Shown: piece after piece, positions 7,197 through 15,140 of the stretch
Layout: every line of letters begins with the position of its first letter
Position numbering within the stretch: position 1 is the first letter of the stretch
Assembly (NCBI GenBank): GCA_038562555.1
Contig: JBCFBK010000044.1
Coordinates: 1-48,391, forward strand
Reading direction: 5' to 3'
Length of the DNA: 48,391 bases
Origin: JBCFBK01 sp038562555
GTDB lineage: Bacteria; Bacteroidota; Bacteroidia; Bacteroidales; Prolixibacteraceae
Program-made: the position numbers and the translations under genes
The notes under the pieces: model-generated
Database searches by the model: none
What the model was told of the DNA's origin: nothing
The model's input: only the letters and a program-made list of their open reading frames with translations

Positions 7197-8358
7197 AATT
7201 AATCAGGTTAAATTCTTTATAAAAGTCAAGGTTCTCTTTGGTGACAATATCGATTGAGGTATAATTTTCAGCGGGGATCTGTCTTTTTAGGATAACGTGC
7301 TGAAAAAGTGTTTCAATGGCCTTATATCCCTGTTCTTCCGGACGCTGGCAAATCAGGAAATCGACCACATCTTTTTTTAACCATTCGGAATTTTGCCGGA
7401 TGAGGTCATGGCCGATAAGACGCACCTGTATCTGTTTTCTTTCATAAAGGTATTCAGCCATCCGGTAAACCTGCGAGTTGGTGACAAAGACGCCGCCAAT
7501 CGGGTTAAGCTTTGTGAATTGCTCGTCCAGGAGTTGATAATACGATTTGGTTGAAGGGTCTTCTATTTCAATGGTGACCAGTTTTTTTAAATTCTTCGGG
7601 TCCGATCGCGTGAAATAATCGTAAAAACCGTTTTCCCGCTGAACCAGGTGATTCTGGTTGTCCATTTCCTTGGCAAAATGAACGATCAGAATGTTGCCTT
7701 TTGAAGGTAAGGAGAAGTCAAACAGCTTGGCTGCCAAAGCCCCGCTTTGAAACGAATTCTGTCCGATGTAGCTGATCTTGTTGCACTCTTTGATGTTTGA
7801 ATCGATGAATACGTAGGGAATGCTCAGTTCATTCAGCTTTTCGATCAGCATTTTTGATTCCCGCGAAAAAAAAGGAGCCATGACCACGCCTTCGGGAGCA
7901 CTTTTGACGATTTCATCGGCTTTCGCGCGGAACGAATCAGGATTGGTCTGGGAATACCTGTACGTGGTAATCTGGATGCCATATTCCTGCAATTCCGAAA
8001 ACGCCCTTTTTATGCCCGTCATCGGTTTGTTCCAGTAGGCCTCTTCCGATTGCGGCTCCGGCACCAGAATGGCAAATGTATGCACACGCTTTGAGGCCAG
8101 CGTACTTGCAAGAATGTTCGGACGATAGTCCATTTCTTCCAGAATGTGCAGAATTTTCGCTTTCGTTTCCGCCGAAACTTCCCCCCGGTTGTGGATTACC
8201 CGGTCAACGGTCCCAATAGACACGTCTGCTTTTCGGGCGACATCTTTTATCCGGATTCTTTTTATTGGTTTGATAGATGTAAGTTTTAAGTTCTTAATGA
8301 AAATAAATATTAAAATGCAAACAAAGCTAATCAATTTTTTGATTTTTCGTGTTCGCAC
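7183..8358 (-). CDS. LacI-family transcriptional repressor of the hexuronate operons
   Basis: A LacI-type helix-turn-helix (IKDVARKADVSIGTVDRVIHNRG, residues 37-59 of the longest reading) precedes a periplasmic-binding-like effector domain. The GTG start at 8358 lies inside a candidate operator and upstream of a likely -7 box at 8322-8329, so it is doubtful. No ATG, GTG or TTG occurs between that box and the HTH, leaving ATT (8298) or ATC (8274) as possible starts. The residues between 8358 and about 8280 (a hydrophobic ISFVCILIFIFI run) look like translated untranslated leader. The gene heads the minus-strand operon and faces uxaE. Two identical operators in the divergent region suggest it controls both directions and itself. 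The effector is probably a hexuronate or pathway intermediate (inference). Confidence 0.85.
   Translation of the reverse strand: MRTRKIKKLISFVCILIFIFIKNLKLTSIKPIKRIRIKDVARKADVSIGTVDRVIHNRGEVSAETKAKILHILEEMDYRPNILASTLASKRVHTFAILVPEPQSEEAYWNKPMTGIKRAFSELQEYGIQITTYRYSQTNPDSFRAKADEIVKSAPEGVVMAPFFSRESKMLIEKLNELSIPYVFIDSNIKECNKISYIGQNSFQSGALAAKLFDFSLPSKGNILIVHFAKEMDNQNHLVQRENGFYDYFTRSDPKNLKKLVTIEIEDPSTKSYYQLLDEQFTKLNPIGGVFVTNSQVYRMAEYLYERKQIQVRLIGHDLIRQNSEWLKKDVVDFLICQRPEEQGYKAIETLFQHVILKRQIPAENYTSIDIVTKENLDFYKEFNLINYGTN
8322..8329 (-). promoter_or_regulatory. Candidate -7 box of the lacI-led operon
   Basis: On the minus strand the octamer is TAGCTTTG, an exact match to the Bacteroidota TAnnTTTG consensus. 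No TTG is found at the usual distance upstream; operator A occupies that region. Confidence 0.5.
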
Positions 8359-8361
8359 ACG
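8348..8361. promoter_or_regulatory. LacI-type operator A
   Basis: CGTGTTCGCACACG is a dyad with 5-bp arms CGTGT/ACACG around a central CG, the usual form for LacI-family operators. It is the exact reverse complement of operator B 90 bases away and lies where the -33 region of the minus-strand promoter would be. Confidence 0.8.
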
Positions 8362-8437
8362 GAAAAATATATTCTATAACATTTTCGTGAATATTTCAGT
8401 GAAATATATTGGATGGCACCGGAAATAACTTTATTTT

Positions 8438-8451
8438 CGTGTGCGAACACG
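8438..8451. promoter_or_regulatory. LacI-type operator B
   Basis: CGTGTGCGAACACG is identical to operator A in the opposite orientation. It lies 55 bases upstream of the uxaE start and just before a TAnnTTT-like box (TACGTTTT, about 8459-8466), so a bound repressor would block uxaE transcription. Confidence 0.8.
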
Positions 8452-8506
8452 GAATAGGTTACGTTTTTCACTGTCAGAAATTTAAATTAACTAATCAATA
8501 CCAGGT

Positions 8507-9754
8507 ATGGAAATAGGGAAATACAGTTTTGGGGTAGGCGACCGCTTTAATCACGAAGGGGAAGCTCAGTTGCACGCACTCATGAAAGCCAATGCAAAAG
8601 GCGTTGAAATTGTTCCGGTTTGGAACAAGTCGAACCGCGAGCATAATATTGTTCACTCAGAACCCGACGGAACCCGGAGCGAGGCCGACGCAGCTGTAAA
8701 GCAACTGGGGTGGACGGGAGAATACCATGTTGATGCTGACCATATTAATCTGACTACGGTTGATCGTTTTATAGCCCACGCTGATTTTTTCACCCTTGAT
8801 GTAGCTGCATACATTGGTAACCCGTCGCCTTATGAAGAGGTAGCCGCATTTATTTCGTCCTGCCGTGCTATGGGAAGGCAGCTGGCTATTCCGGGTATTG
8901 CAGAACCGGTTGTGATATCCGACGAATTGCTCGATCGCGTGGCAGGTAAATTTCTGGCTGCCGTCAGGGAAGCCGGAAAGATCTACAGGCATATCGAAGA
9001 AGTGAAAGGCACAGGTAATTTTATTACTGAAATATCGATGGATGAGGTGGAATCGCCGCAAACACCTGTTGATATGTTATTTATTTTAAAAATGATTGCT
9101 GACGAAAAGATTCCTGCGCAAACCATAGCTCCAAAATTTACAGGCCGTTTTAATAAAGGAGTGGATTATGTTGGCAATGCGGCTCAGTTTGCCAGGGAAT
9201 TTGAGGAAGATGTGCTGGTTATTGACTATGCGGTAAAACACTTTGGACTTCCCGAAAACCTCAAACTGAGCATTCATTCCGGAAGTGACAAGTTTACCAT
9301 TTATCCGTTAATGGCGGCCATAATTGAGAAATACGATAAGGGTATTCACGTGAAAACCGCTGGTACGACCTGGCTGGAAGAGGTCATTGGCCTCGCGCTC
9401 GCGGGTGGAGAAGGGCTTCAGGCAGCCAAACACATATACTCACAGGCTTTGGAGCGTAAAGAGGAACTTTGCGGACCCTACGCTGATGTCATTGATATTG
9501 ATGATGCCAGGCTGCCGTCCGCCGAAGAAGTTTCCTCCTGGAGCAGCGAAAAATTTGCCAACACGCTCCGGCATATCCCGGGGCATCCCGATTATAATTC
9601 GAACCTTCGGCAACTTATCCATGTAGGGTATAAGGTAGCTGCTGAAATGGGTGAAACATATACGAATTTACTGAAAAAGCATGCTGATATTGTCGGACAG
9701 TGCGTGGAAGAAAATATCTACGAACGCCACCTCAAACGACTATTTAACTTATAA
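8507..9754 (+). CDS. uxaE: Tagaturonate/fructuronate epimerase
   Basis: The 415-residue protein matches the UxaE family (first described as D-tagaturonate 3-epimerase in Thermotoga) in length and sequence, for example its N-terminus EIGKYSFGVGDRFNHEG and the metal-binding-rich core (HVDADHINL, LSIHSGSDKF). It interconverts tagaturonate and fructuronate, which lets galacturonate and glucuronate share one branch. It is the first gene of the plus-strand operon under operator B. uxaC follows after 66 bases containing two ATTTACC words. Confidence 0.88.
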   Translation: MEIGKYSFGVGDRFNHEGEAQLHALMKANAKGVEIVPVWNKSNREHNIVHSEPDGTRSEADAAVKQLGWTGEYHVDADHINLTTVDRFIAHADFFTLDVAAYIGNPSPYEEVAAFISSCRAMGRQLAIPGIAEPVVISDELLDRVAGKFLAAVREAGKIYRHIEEVKGTGNFITEISMDEVESPQTPVDMLFILKMIADEKIPAQTIAPKFTGRFNKGVDYVGNAAQFAREFEEDVLVIDYAVKHFGLPENLKLSIHSGSDKFTIYPLMAAIIEKYDKGIHVKTAGTTWLEEVIGLALAGGEGLQAAKHIYSQALERKEELCGPYADVIDIDDARLPSAEEVSSWSSEKFANTLRHIPGHPDYNSNLRQLIHVGYKVAAEMGETYTNLLKKHADIVGQCVEENIYERHLKRLFNL

Positions 9755-9820
9755 AAAGACCTGGCCGCTTTCCGATTTACCATTTACCATTGATGCGTGA
9801 CAACAAATTTAAGATACAAA

Positions 9821-11221
9821 ATGAAGAAATTTATGGATGAGAATTTTCTGCTTCAGACAGAAACAGCTCAGCAGTTATACCATCAGCATGCGGCAAAAAT
9901 GCCGATACTCGACTACCACTGCCACATCAACCCAAAGGATATCGCCGACGACCGGAGGTTCAGGAATATGACAGAAATCTGGCTCTATGGTGACCATTAT
10001 AAGTGGCGGGCCATGCGAACTAACGGTGTGGACGAACGATTCTGCACCGGCGATGCTTCCGACTGGGAAAAATTTGAGAAATGGGCCGAAACAGTGCCCC
10101 ATACGTTGCGGAATCCGCTTTATCACTGGACACATCTGGAACTAAAGCGCTTTTTTGGCGTGGATGAGGTATTGAGTCCTGAAAATGCCCGGGAAATCTA
10201 TGACCGATGCAATGAGAAACTGATTACCCCTGCCTACAGTTGCCGGAACATCATTCGCATGGCCAATGTGGAAACTATTTGTACCACCGATGATCCTGTC
10301 GATAGCCTGGAATACCACCAAAAGATCAGGGAAGATGGTTTTGAGGTGGCTGTTTTACCGGCCTGGCGGCCCGATAAGGCGATGATGGCGGAAGACCCGG
10401 CCTTCTATAATGCCTATGTCGACCGGCTGGCCGAGGTGGCAGGACGGGAGATCCGTTCGTTCGAAGATCTGATGACTGCCCTCGACGATCGCCACCGTTT
10501 CTTTCATGAAAACGGATGCCGGTTATCGGACCACGGACTCGACACGGCGTTTGCCGAAAATTACACCGATGCTGAAATTAAAGCGGTCTTTCAGAAAGTC
10601 AGGGGAGGAAAACACCTTACCGGAGAAGAGATCCTGAAATTCAAGTCGTGTATGTTGTACGAATTTGGGATCATGGATCATTCGAGGGGATGGACACAAC
10701 AATTCCATATCGGGGCGCAACGCAACAACAATACCCGGTTGTTTAAGAAGCTTGGGCCAGACACCGGCTTTGACTCGATCGGCGATAAACCCGTTGCAGA
10801 ACCACTGGGCCGCCTGCTCGACCGACTGGATCTGCAAAACAGGCTTTGCAAAACCATTCTGTATAATCTAAATCCGCGCGATAATGAGCTTTATGCGACG
10901 ATGATCGGGAATTTTCAGGACGGCTCGGTTCCGGGAAAAATCCAGTACGGATCCGGATGGTGGTTCCTGGACCAGCACGACGGTATGAAAAAGCAGATGA
11001 ATGCGCTTTCAAACCTGGGCCTGTTAAGCCGGTTTGTGGGGATGCTCACTGATTCGCGCAGTTTCCTGTCGTACACCCGGCATGAATATTTCCGACGCAC
11101 CTTATGCGGCCTGATCGGAACAGACGTGGAAAATGGCGAAATTCCTCCTGACATGGAGCTGCTGGGCAGTATGGTCGAAAACATCTGCTACAATAATGCA
11201 AAAAATTATTTTAACTTTTGA
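9821..11221 (+). CDS. uxaC: Uronate isomerase (glucuronate/galacturonate isomerase)
   Basis: The 466-residue protein is a member of the amidohydrolase-fold uronate isomerases. The N-terminal metal motif HCH is in LDYHCHINPKD, TTDDPVD lies mid-protein, and GSGWWFLDQHDGM with TDSRSFLSYTRHEYFRR near the C-terminus are family hallmarks. It converts glucuronate to fructuronate and galacturonate to tagaturonate. I chose the ATG at 9821 because its N-terminus (MKKFMDENFLLQ) fits the family; an in-frame GTG at 9797 would only add eight residues. It is co-transcribed with uxaE. Confidence 0.95.
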   Translation: MKKFMDENFLLQTETAQQLYHQHAAKMPILDYHCHINPKDIADDRRFRNMTEIWLYGDHYKWRAMRTNGVDERFCTGDASDWEKFEKWAETVPHTLRNPLYHWTHLELKRFFGVDEVLSPENAREIYDRCNEKLITPAYSCRNIIRMANVETICTTDDPVDSLEYHQKIREDGFEVAVLPAWRPDKAMMAEDPAFYNAYVDRLAEVAGREIRSFEDLMTALDDRHRFFHENGCRLSDHGLDTAFAENYTDAEIKAVFQKVRGGKHLTGEEILKFKSCMLYEFGIMDHSRGWTQQFHIGAQRNNNTRLFKKLGPDTGFDSIGDKPVAEPLGRLLDRLDLQNRLCKTILYNLNPRDNELYATMIGNFQDGSVPGKIQYGSGWWFLDQHDGMKKQMNALSNLGLLSRFVGMLTDSRSFLSYTRHEYFRRTLCGLIGTDVENGEIPPDMELLGSMVENICYNNAKNYFNF

Positions 11222-11253
11222 GCAAGGTGTAATTCAGGCAGGCAAGATTGCTT

Positions 11254-11284
11254 TTGGTGAAATGAAAATAGATTTATATTTTTG
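11254..11284 (+). promoter_or_regulatory. Internal promoter before kdgK
   Basis: TTG (11254-11256), a 20-bp spacer and TATTTTTG (11277-11284) match the Bacteroidota -33/-7 consensus exactly. It would let kdgK, the aldolase and exuT be transcribed independently of uxaE-uxaC. Confidence 0.7.
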
Positions 11285-11296
11285 CAATCGATTGCA
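11283..11296. promoter_or_regulatory. Second LacI-type operator, overlapping the kdgK promoter
   Basis: TGCAATCGATTGCA is a perfect 14-bp palindrome with central CG, the classic LacI-family form. It overlaps the -7 box by two bases and covers the expected transcription start. The sequence differs from operators A and B, suggesting another regulator not encoded in this window. Confidence 0.7.
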
Positions 11297-11315
11297 CAAA
11301 ATAAAAAATAAAAAC

Positions 11316-12353
11316 ATGAACAATAGGGTAGTTACCTTCGGGGAAATCATGCTTCGGCTTGCAACACCGGGGTATATGCGGTTTTCTCAAGCTGAGTCAT
11401 TTACAGCAACTTTCGGCGGCGGAGAGGCCAACGTGGCCGTTTCGCTGGCTAATTTCGGCATTCCGGTCGATTTTGTCACACGCCTGCCGAAAAATGATAT
11501 CGGGCGTGCCTGTCAGATGGATCTCCGGAAATACGGAGTTGGAACTGAGAAAATAATCTGGGGCGGAGAGCGTCTGGGGATTTATTTCCTGGAAACGGGA
11601 GCTGTAAGCCGGGGAAGCAAGGTGGTTTATGACCGGGCTCATTCTTCTGCCGCGGAAATCCGGCCGGGGATGATCGACTGGGATCAGGTACTCGAAGGAG
11701 TGAACTGGTTTCACTGGACCGGTATAACACCCGCTATTTCGCAGGGGGCGGCAGAGGTTTGCCTGCAGGCGATAAAAAAGGCAAATGAAAAAGGCATTAC
11801 GGTTTCCTGTGACCTGAACTACCGGAAAAATCTTTGGAAGTATGGGAAATCGGCAGGAGAAGTCATGCCGGCCCTTGTTGAAGGAACTGATATTATTCTT
11901 GGAAATGAGGAAGATGCCGAGATGGTATTGGGCATAAAGCCCGATGGAGTCGATGTAACCGGGGGCCATGTTGAAGGCGCCGCTTATGAGTCCGTTTCCA
12001 GGCAGATTATGGCTCGTTTTCCGCGTTGTAAAAAAGTAATCACTACCTTGCGCGGATCGGTTAATGCGAATAACAACTCCTGGTCGGGTGTACTTTGGGA
12101 TGGTGAAAAACTTTACGAATCGCCGGTGTACCAGATTACCCATATTGTTGACCGTGTTGGCGGGGGTGATTCGTTCATGGGCGGCCTGATCTATGGTTTG
12201 CTCAGCTATACGGGGAATGACCAGAAAGCATTGAATTTCGCTGTGGCGGCTTCCTGTCTGAAACACACGATTTACGGTGACTTCAATCAGGCGACTGTCG
12301 ATGAAGTGGAAAAACTGATGGGGGGTGACGCCTCCGGGCGCGTAGCGCGGTAA
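11316..12353 (+). CDS. kdgK: 2-keto-3-deoxygluconate kinase
   Basis: The 345-residue PfkB-family kinase starts MNNRVVTFGEIMLRL, has the sugar-binding motif GGGEAN (34-39), GNEEDAEMVLG, and the anion-hole signature DRVGGGDSF with catalytic Asp285. It phosphorylates KDG to KDPG, and the next gene supplies the KDPG aldolase. The ATG at 11316 was chosen over an upstream in-frame start at 11133 because the latter lies inside uxaC and the extension is unlike the family. The start follows an A-rich leader (AAAATAAAAAC) typical of Bacteroidota. Confidence 0.93.
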   Translation: MNNRVVTFGEIMLRLATPGYMRFSQAESFTATFGGGEANVAVSLANFGIPVDFVTRLPKNDIGRACQMDLRKYGVGTEKIIWGGERLGIYFLETGAVSRGSKVVYDRAHSSAAEIRPGMIDWDQVLEGVNWFHWTGITPAISQGAAEVCLQAIKKANEKGITVSCDLNYRKNLWKYGKSAGEVMPALVEGTDIILGNEEDAEMVLGIKPDGVDVTGGHVEGAAYESVSRQIMARFPRCKKVITTLRGSVNANNNSWSGVLWDGEKLYESPVYQITHIVDRVGGGDSFMGGLIYGLLSYTGNDQKALNFAVAASCLKHTIYGDFNQATVDEVEKLMGGDASGRVAR

Positions 12354-12424
12354 CCGGATACCGGAGAAGGGAAGTAGGGCCGGTGACAGCGCATAGAGCA
12401 TGGAGCAAATAGTTCTCCGGTTTT

Positions 12425-12466
12425 CCGACTCGTTACTAAAAGCTAAAAGCTTTTTACTTGTGTCTT
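12425..12466. repeat. Modular intergenic word repeat, copy 3
   Basis: The block reads CGACTCGTTACT, AGCTAAAAGC and TTACTTGTGTCTT. On the minus strand this is AAGACACAAGTAA, then AGCTTTTAGCTTTTAG, then AACGAGTCG: the same module order as copies 1 and 2. Just upstream, 12387-12412 carries GCATAGAGCATGGAGC, another word-like stretch. Confidence 0.5.
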
Positions 12467-12482
12467 ATAAATTTGAAATGAT

Positions 12483-13160
12483 ATGTCCAGATTTACCAGA
12501 ATAGAAGTTGCAATCAAAATGAAGGAAACCGGGATTGTTCCGGTCTTCTATCATCCGGATGCCGAAACCTGCAAATCGGTCGTCAAGGCCTGTTATGAAG
12601 GCGGCATACGGGTATTTGAGTTTACCAACCGGGGTGATTTCGCCCATGAAATTTTCAGTGAGTTAAATAAATGGGCGGCCATTCAATGTCCGGAAATGAT
12701 CCTGGGTGTGGGGTCTGTCGTGGATGCGCCCACTGCGGCCCTGTATATTCAGTTAGGGGCTAATTTTATTGTTTCGCCGCTGATCGATGAAGAAACGGCC
12801 AGGGTATGCAATAAGCGGAAGATTGCCTGGAGTCCGGGTTGCGGCTCGGTCACTGAAATAGGACGGGCTCATGAACTGGGTAGCGAGGTGGTTAAAATTT
12901 TTCCGGGTTCACAGGTCGGGGGACCGGAGTTTGTTTCGGCCGTGAAGGGACCAATGCCTTATGCGAGTATCATGCCGACGGGAGGCGTTTCACCCGACGA
13001 AGCCAACCTGACCGGCTGGTTCAAGGCCGGGGTACATTGTGTGGGAATGGGATCGCAGCTTTTCCCGAAAAATGTACTTGCCTCCAAAGATTGGAATGAA
13101 ATTGCAGTCAAGTGCCGGGCCGCCCTTGATATTGTGCAGAAATTAAGAAGTAATAAATAA
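12483..13160 (+). CDS. kdgA: KDPG aldolase (2-dehydro-3-deoxy-phosphogluconate aldolase)
   Basis: The 225-residue class I aldolase carries Glu46 (in VFEFTNR) and Schiff-base Lys138 (in EVVKIFPGS), with the phosphate-binding MPTGGVSPDEAN near the C-terminus. It splits KDPG into pyruvate and glyceraldehyde 3-phosphate, finishing the KDG branch started by kdgK. Such enzymes often also act on 4-hydroxy-2-oxoglutarate. It lies between kdgK (129 bases upstream, with a repeat block) and the transporter gene (18 bases downstream). Confidence 0.92.
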   Translation: MSRFTRIEVAIKMKETGIVPVFYHPDAETCKSVVKACYEGGIRVFEFTNRGDFAHEIFSELNKWAAIQCPEMILGVGSVVDAPTAALYIQLGANFIVSPLIDEETARVCNKRKIAWSPGCGSVTEIGRAHELGSEVVKIFPGSQVGGPEFVSAVKGPMPYASIMPTGGVSPDEANLTGWFKAGVHCVGMGSQLFPKNVLASKDWNEIAVKCRAALDIVQKLRSNK

Positions 13161-13178
13161 CCCACTAAACAAAAAAGT

Positions 13179-14708
13179 ATGACTGATCTAAACAAACAGA
13201 TTGGCAAGTACCGATGGACCATCTGTTCGCTGTTGTTTTTTGCAACAACAGTGAACTACCTGGACAGGCAGGTGCTTAGCTTGCTGAAAGACCAGCTTGA
13301 AGTGCAATTCAACTGGAGCGACTCGGACTATGCCAATATTGTGTCCGTCTTTCAATTCGTTTACGCTATTTCCATGCTGTTTGCAGGCCGCATTATCGAC
13401 TGGCTTGGAACAAAAATTGGCTATGCTGCATCGCTGACGGTATGGTCGGTAGGAGCCATGATTCACGCATTGGCCCGGGGGACCGGAGGTTTTATGTTCG
13501 CCAGGGGTGTACTCGGATTTGGCGAGGCAGGGAACTTTCCGGCTGCCATCAAGGCAACGGCCGAATGGTTTCCCAAAAAGGAACGCGCACTGGCCACGGG
13601 TATTTTCAATTCAGGAGCAAATGTCGGCGCCATCGCTGCTCCGCTGACGGTCCCCTGGATTGCATCTCACCTGGGCTGGGAAGCTGCATTCCTGATCATC
13701 GGCGGAATCGGACTGCTTTGGTTAGTTTTTTGGTTCTGGTTGTATGAAATTCCAACACGTAGCAGGCGTGTAAAACAGGCAGAGATCGATTATATTCACT
13801 CAGACGTGGAGGATCAGCCTGTAGCCGGACAGGTTGAAAATAACAAGATCAGCTGGTTTAAGCTTTTAAAATTCAAACAGACCTGGGCATTTAGCTTTGG
13901 CAAGTTTATGACCGACGGCGTCTGGTGGTTTTACTTATTCTGGTTACCAGCCTATCTGAAGGCCCAATACGGTATGATTGGGATGGATGTTGCTCTTCCT
14001 CTGGCCGTCCTTTATTCGATGTCGACGATTGGCAGTGTGGCCGGTGGCTGGTTCCCGATGTATTTTATAAAACGGGGCTACGAGCCCTACCGGGGACGGA
14101 TGAAGGCGATGCTGATGATTGCCCTTTTCCCGCTGATTGTGCTGAGCGCCCAATACCTGGGACAGATCAGCTTTTGGATGCCGGTGATCATTATTGGGAT
14201 CGGAACGGCTGCCCATCAGGCATGGTCGGCCAATATCTTTACCACGGTTTCGGACATGTTCCCGAAAAAGGCAGTTGCCAGCGTGACCGGCATCGGCGGA
14301 ATGGCAGGTGGCATCGGTGGTATTGTCATAACCAAATGTGCAGGATGGCTTTTTGATGCATATCGTTTCTCCGGTATTGCCGAAGCGTGGACTGCAGCGC
14401 GGGCCTCCAATCTGGGGACTTACCTGGATCAGATCCGCTCGCTGCAACTGGTTAACAAGCATGGCGATGTGATCAATATTGACAAGGTGGAGCTGGGGTC
14501 CCTTCCGGGTGAAATCATTAGTCAACTGCAGTCAATTAATCCGGCGGCTTTTGATGCGCTGAAAGAAATCCAGTACGGGATTGTTCAGGGTAACATGACG
14601 ACCGCCTATACGATTGTATTTGTCTTTTGTGCGGTGGCTTATTTGCTTGCCTGGGGCGTGATGCATTTACTTGTGCCCAGGTTTAAAAAGATTGAAAATA
14701 TCGATTAA
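13179..14708 (+). CDS. exuT: MFS hexuronate transporter (ExuT-like)
   Basis: The 509-residue protein belongs to the anion:cation symporter branch of the major facilitator superfamily. Helices are evident from about residue 13 onward, and the loop motif FAGRIIDWLGTKIGY follows TM2. TVNYLDRQVLS and GFGEAGNFPAAIKA are typical of ExuT/GarP-like sugar-acid carriers. About 85 mostly polar residues (around 395-480) lie between the last two helices, making it longer than the usual 430-450 residues. It should import glucuronate or galacturonate with protons across the inner membrane. Its place after kdgK and kdgA supports that. Confidence 0.88.
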   Translation: MTDLNKQIGKYRWTICSLLFFATTVNYLDRQVLSLLKDQLEVQFNWSDSDYANIVSVFQFVYAISMLFAGRIIDWLGTKIGYAASLTVWSVGAMIHALARGTGGFMFARGVLGFGEAGNFPAAIKATAEWFPKKERALATGIFNSGANVGAIAAPLTVPWIASHLGWEAAFLIIGGIGLLWLVFWFWLYEIPTRSRRVKQAEIDYIHSDVEDQPVAGQVENNKISWFKLLKFKQTWAFSFGKFMTDGVWWFYLFWLPAYLKAQYGMIGMDVALPLAVLYSMSTIGSVAGGWFPMYFIKRGYEPYRGRMKAMLMIALFPLIVLSAQYLGQISFWMPVIIIGIGTAAHQAWSANIFTTVSDMFPKKAVASVTGIGGMAGGIGGIVITKCAGWLFDAYRFSGIAEAWTAARASNLGTYLDQIRSLQLVNKHGDVINIDKVELGSLPGEIISQLQSINPAAFDALKEIQYGIVQGNMTTAYTIVFVFCAVAYLLAWGVMHLLVPRFKKIENID

Positions 14709-14726
14709 TAATCCGGATAACTGTGG

Positions 14727-14758
14727 AAAGAGAGGCTGGGACTTCCTGACCTCTCTTT
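14727..14758 (+). terminator. Terminator or attenuator after exuT
   Basis: A 9-bp stem AAAGAGAGG / CCTCTCTTT with a 14-nt loop is followed by TTATATAA. It ends the exuT transcript, or partly attenuates reading into the cupin gene 25 bases downstream. Confidence 0.75.
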
Positions 14759-14782
14759 TTATATAAAAAATTGTTGGTTAAA

Positions 14783-15115
14783 ATGAAAAAGGTATTTTTC
14801 AAATCGGAAAAAGCGGAATGGGAAGACCTCGGTGCGGGTGTTTCAAGGCAGATTATGGGCTATGACGGAAAAATCATGCTGGTGAAGGTGAAATTTGAGC
14901 AAAAGGCTGTCGGAGCTATGCACTGCCATGTACACTCCCAGACCAGCTTCGTGTCCGAAGGGGTTTTTGAAGTGACCATTGGCGGCCAAATGCAAATTCT
15001 CCGGGCCGGCGATTCCTTTTTTGTACCGTCCAACGAAGAACATGGGGTTGTCTGTGTTGAGGCCGGCGTTCTCGTCGACAACTTCAGTCCGGCGCGCGAA
15101 GACTTTCTGAAATAG
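14783..15115 (+). CDS. kdgF: KdgF-like cupin, unsaturated uronate linearisation
   Basis: The 110-residue single-domain cupin has the metal-binding set His47/His49/Gln53 (in AMHCHVHSQ) and a second motif DSFFVPSNEEHGVV. Size and motif layout match KdgF, which opens 4,5-unsaturated uronates (lyase products) to a linear keto-uronate on the way to KDG. An in-frame TTG at 14771 precedes the ATG I chose. It sits downstream of a terminator-like hairpin but in line with the hexuronate operon. Its 3' end converges with the HTCS gene, 25 bases away. Another sugar-binding cupin function is possible. Confidence 0.78.
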   Translation: MKKVFFKSEKAEWEDLGAGVSRQIMGYDGKIMLVKVKFEQKAVGAMHCHVHSQTSFVSEGVFEVTIGGQMQILRAGDSFFVPSNEEHGVVCVEAGVLVDNFSPAREDFLK

Positions 15116-15140
15116 CCTGCAGCCTCCTGCGCGTTGGCAT

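Noticed and set aside
11133..11315. Longer KdgK start reaching into uxaC
   Set aside because: The extension reads uxaC codons in another frame and is unlike KdgK N-termini; the promoter, operator and A-rich leader all support 11316.
11397..12401. 334-codon minus-strand open frame opposite kdgK
   Set aside because: It is a shadow of a clearly recognised kinase gene; its translation has no domain or signal resembling a known protein.
13944..14525. 193-codon minus-strand open frame opposite exuT
   Set aside because: It is a mirror of transporter codons, with no plausible start context or homology.
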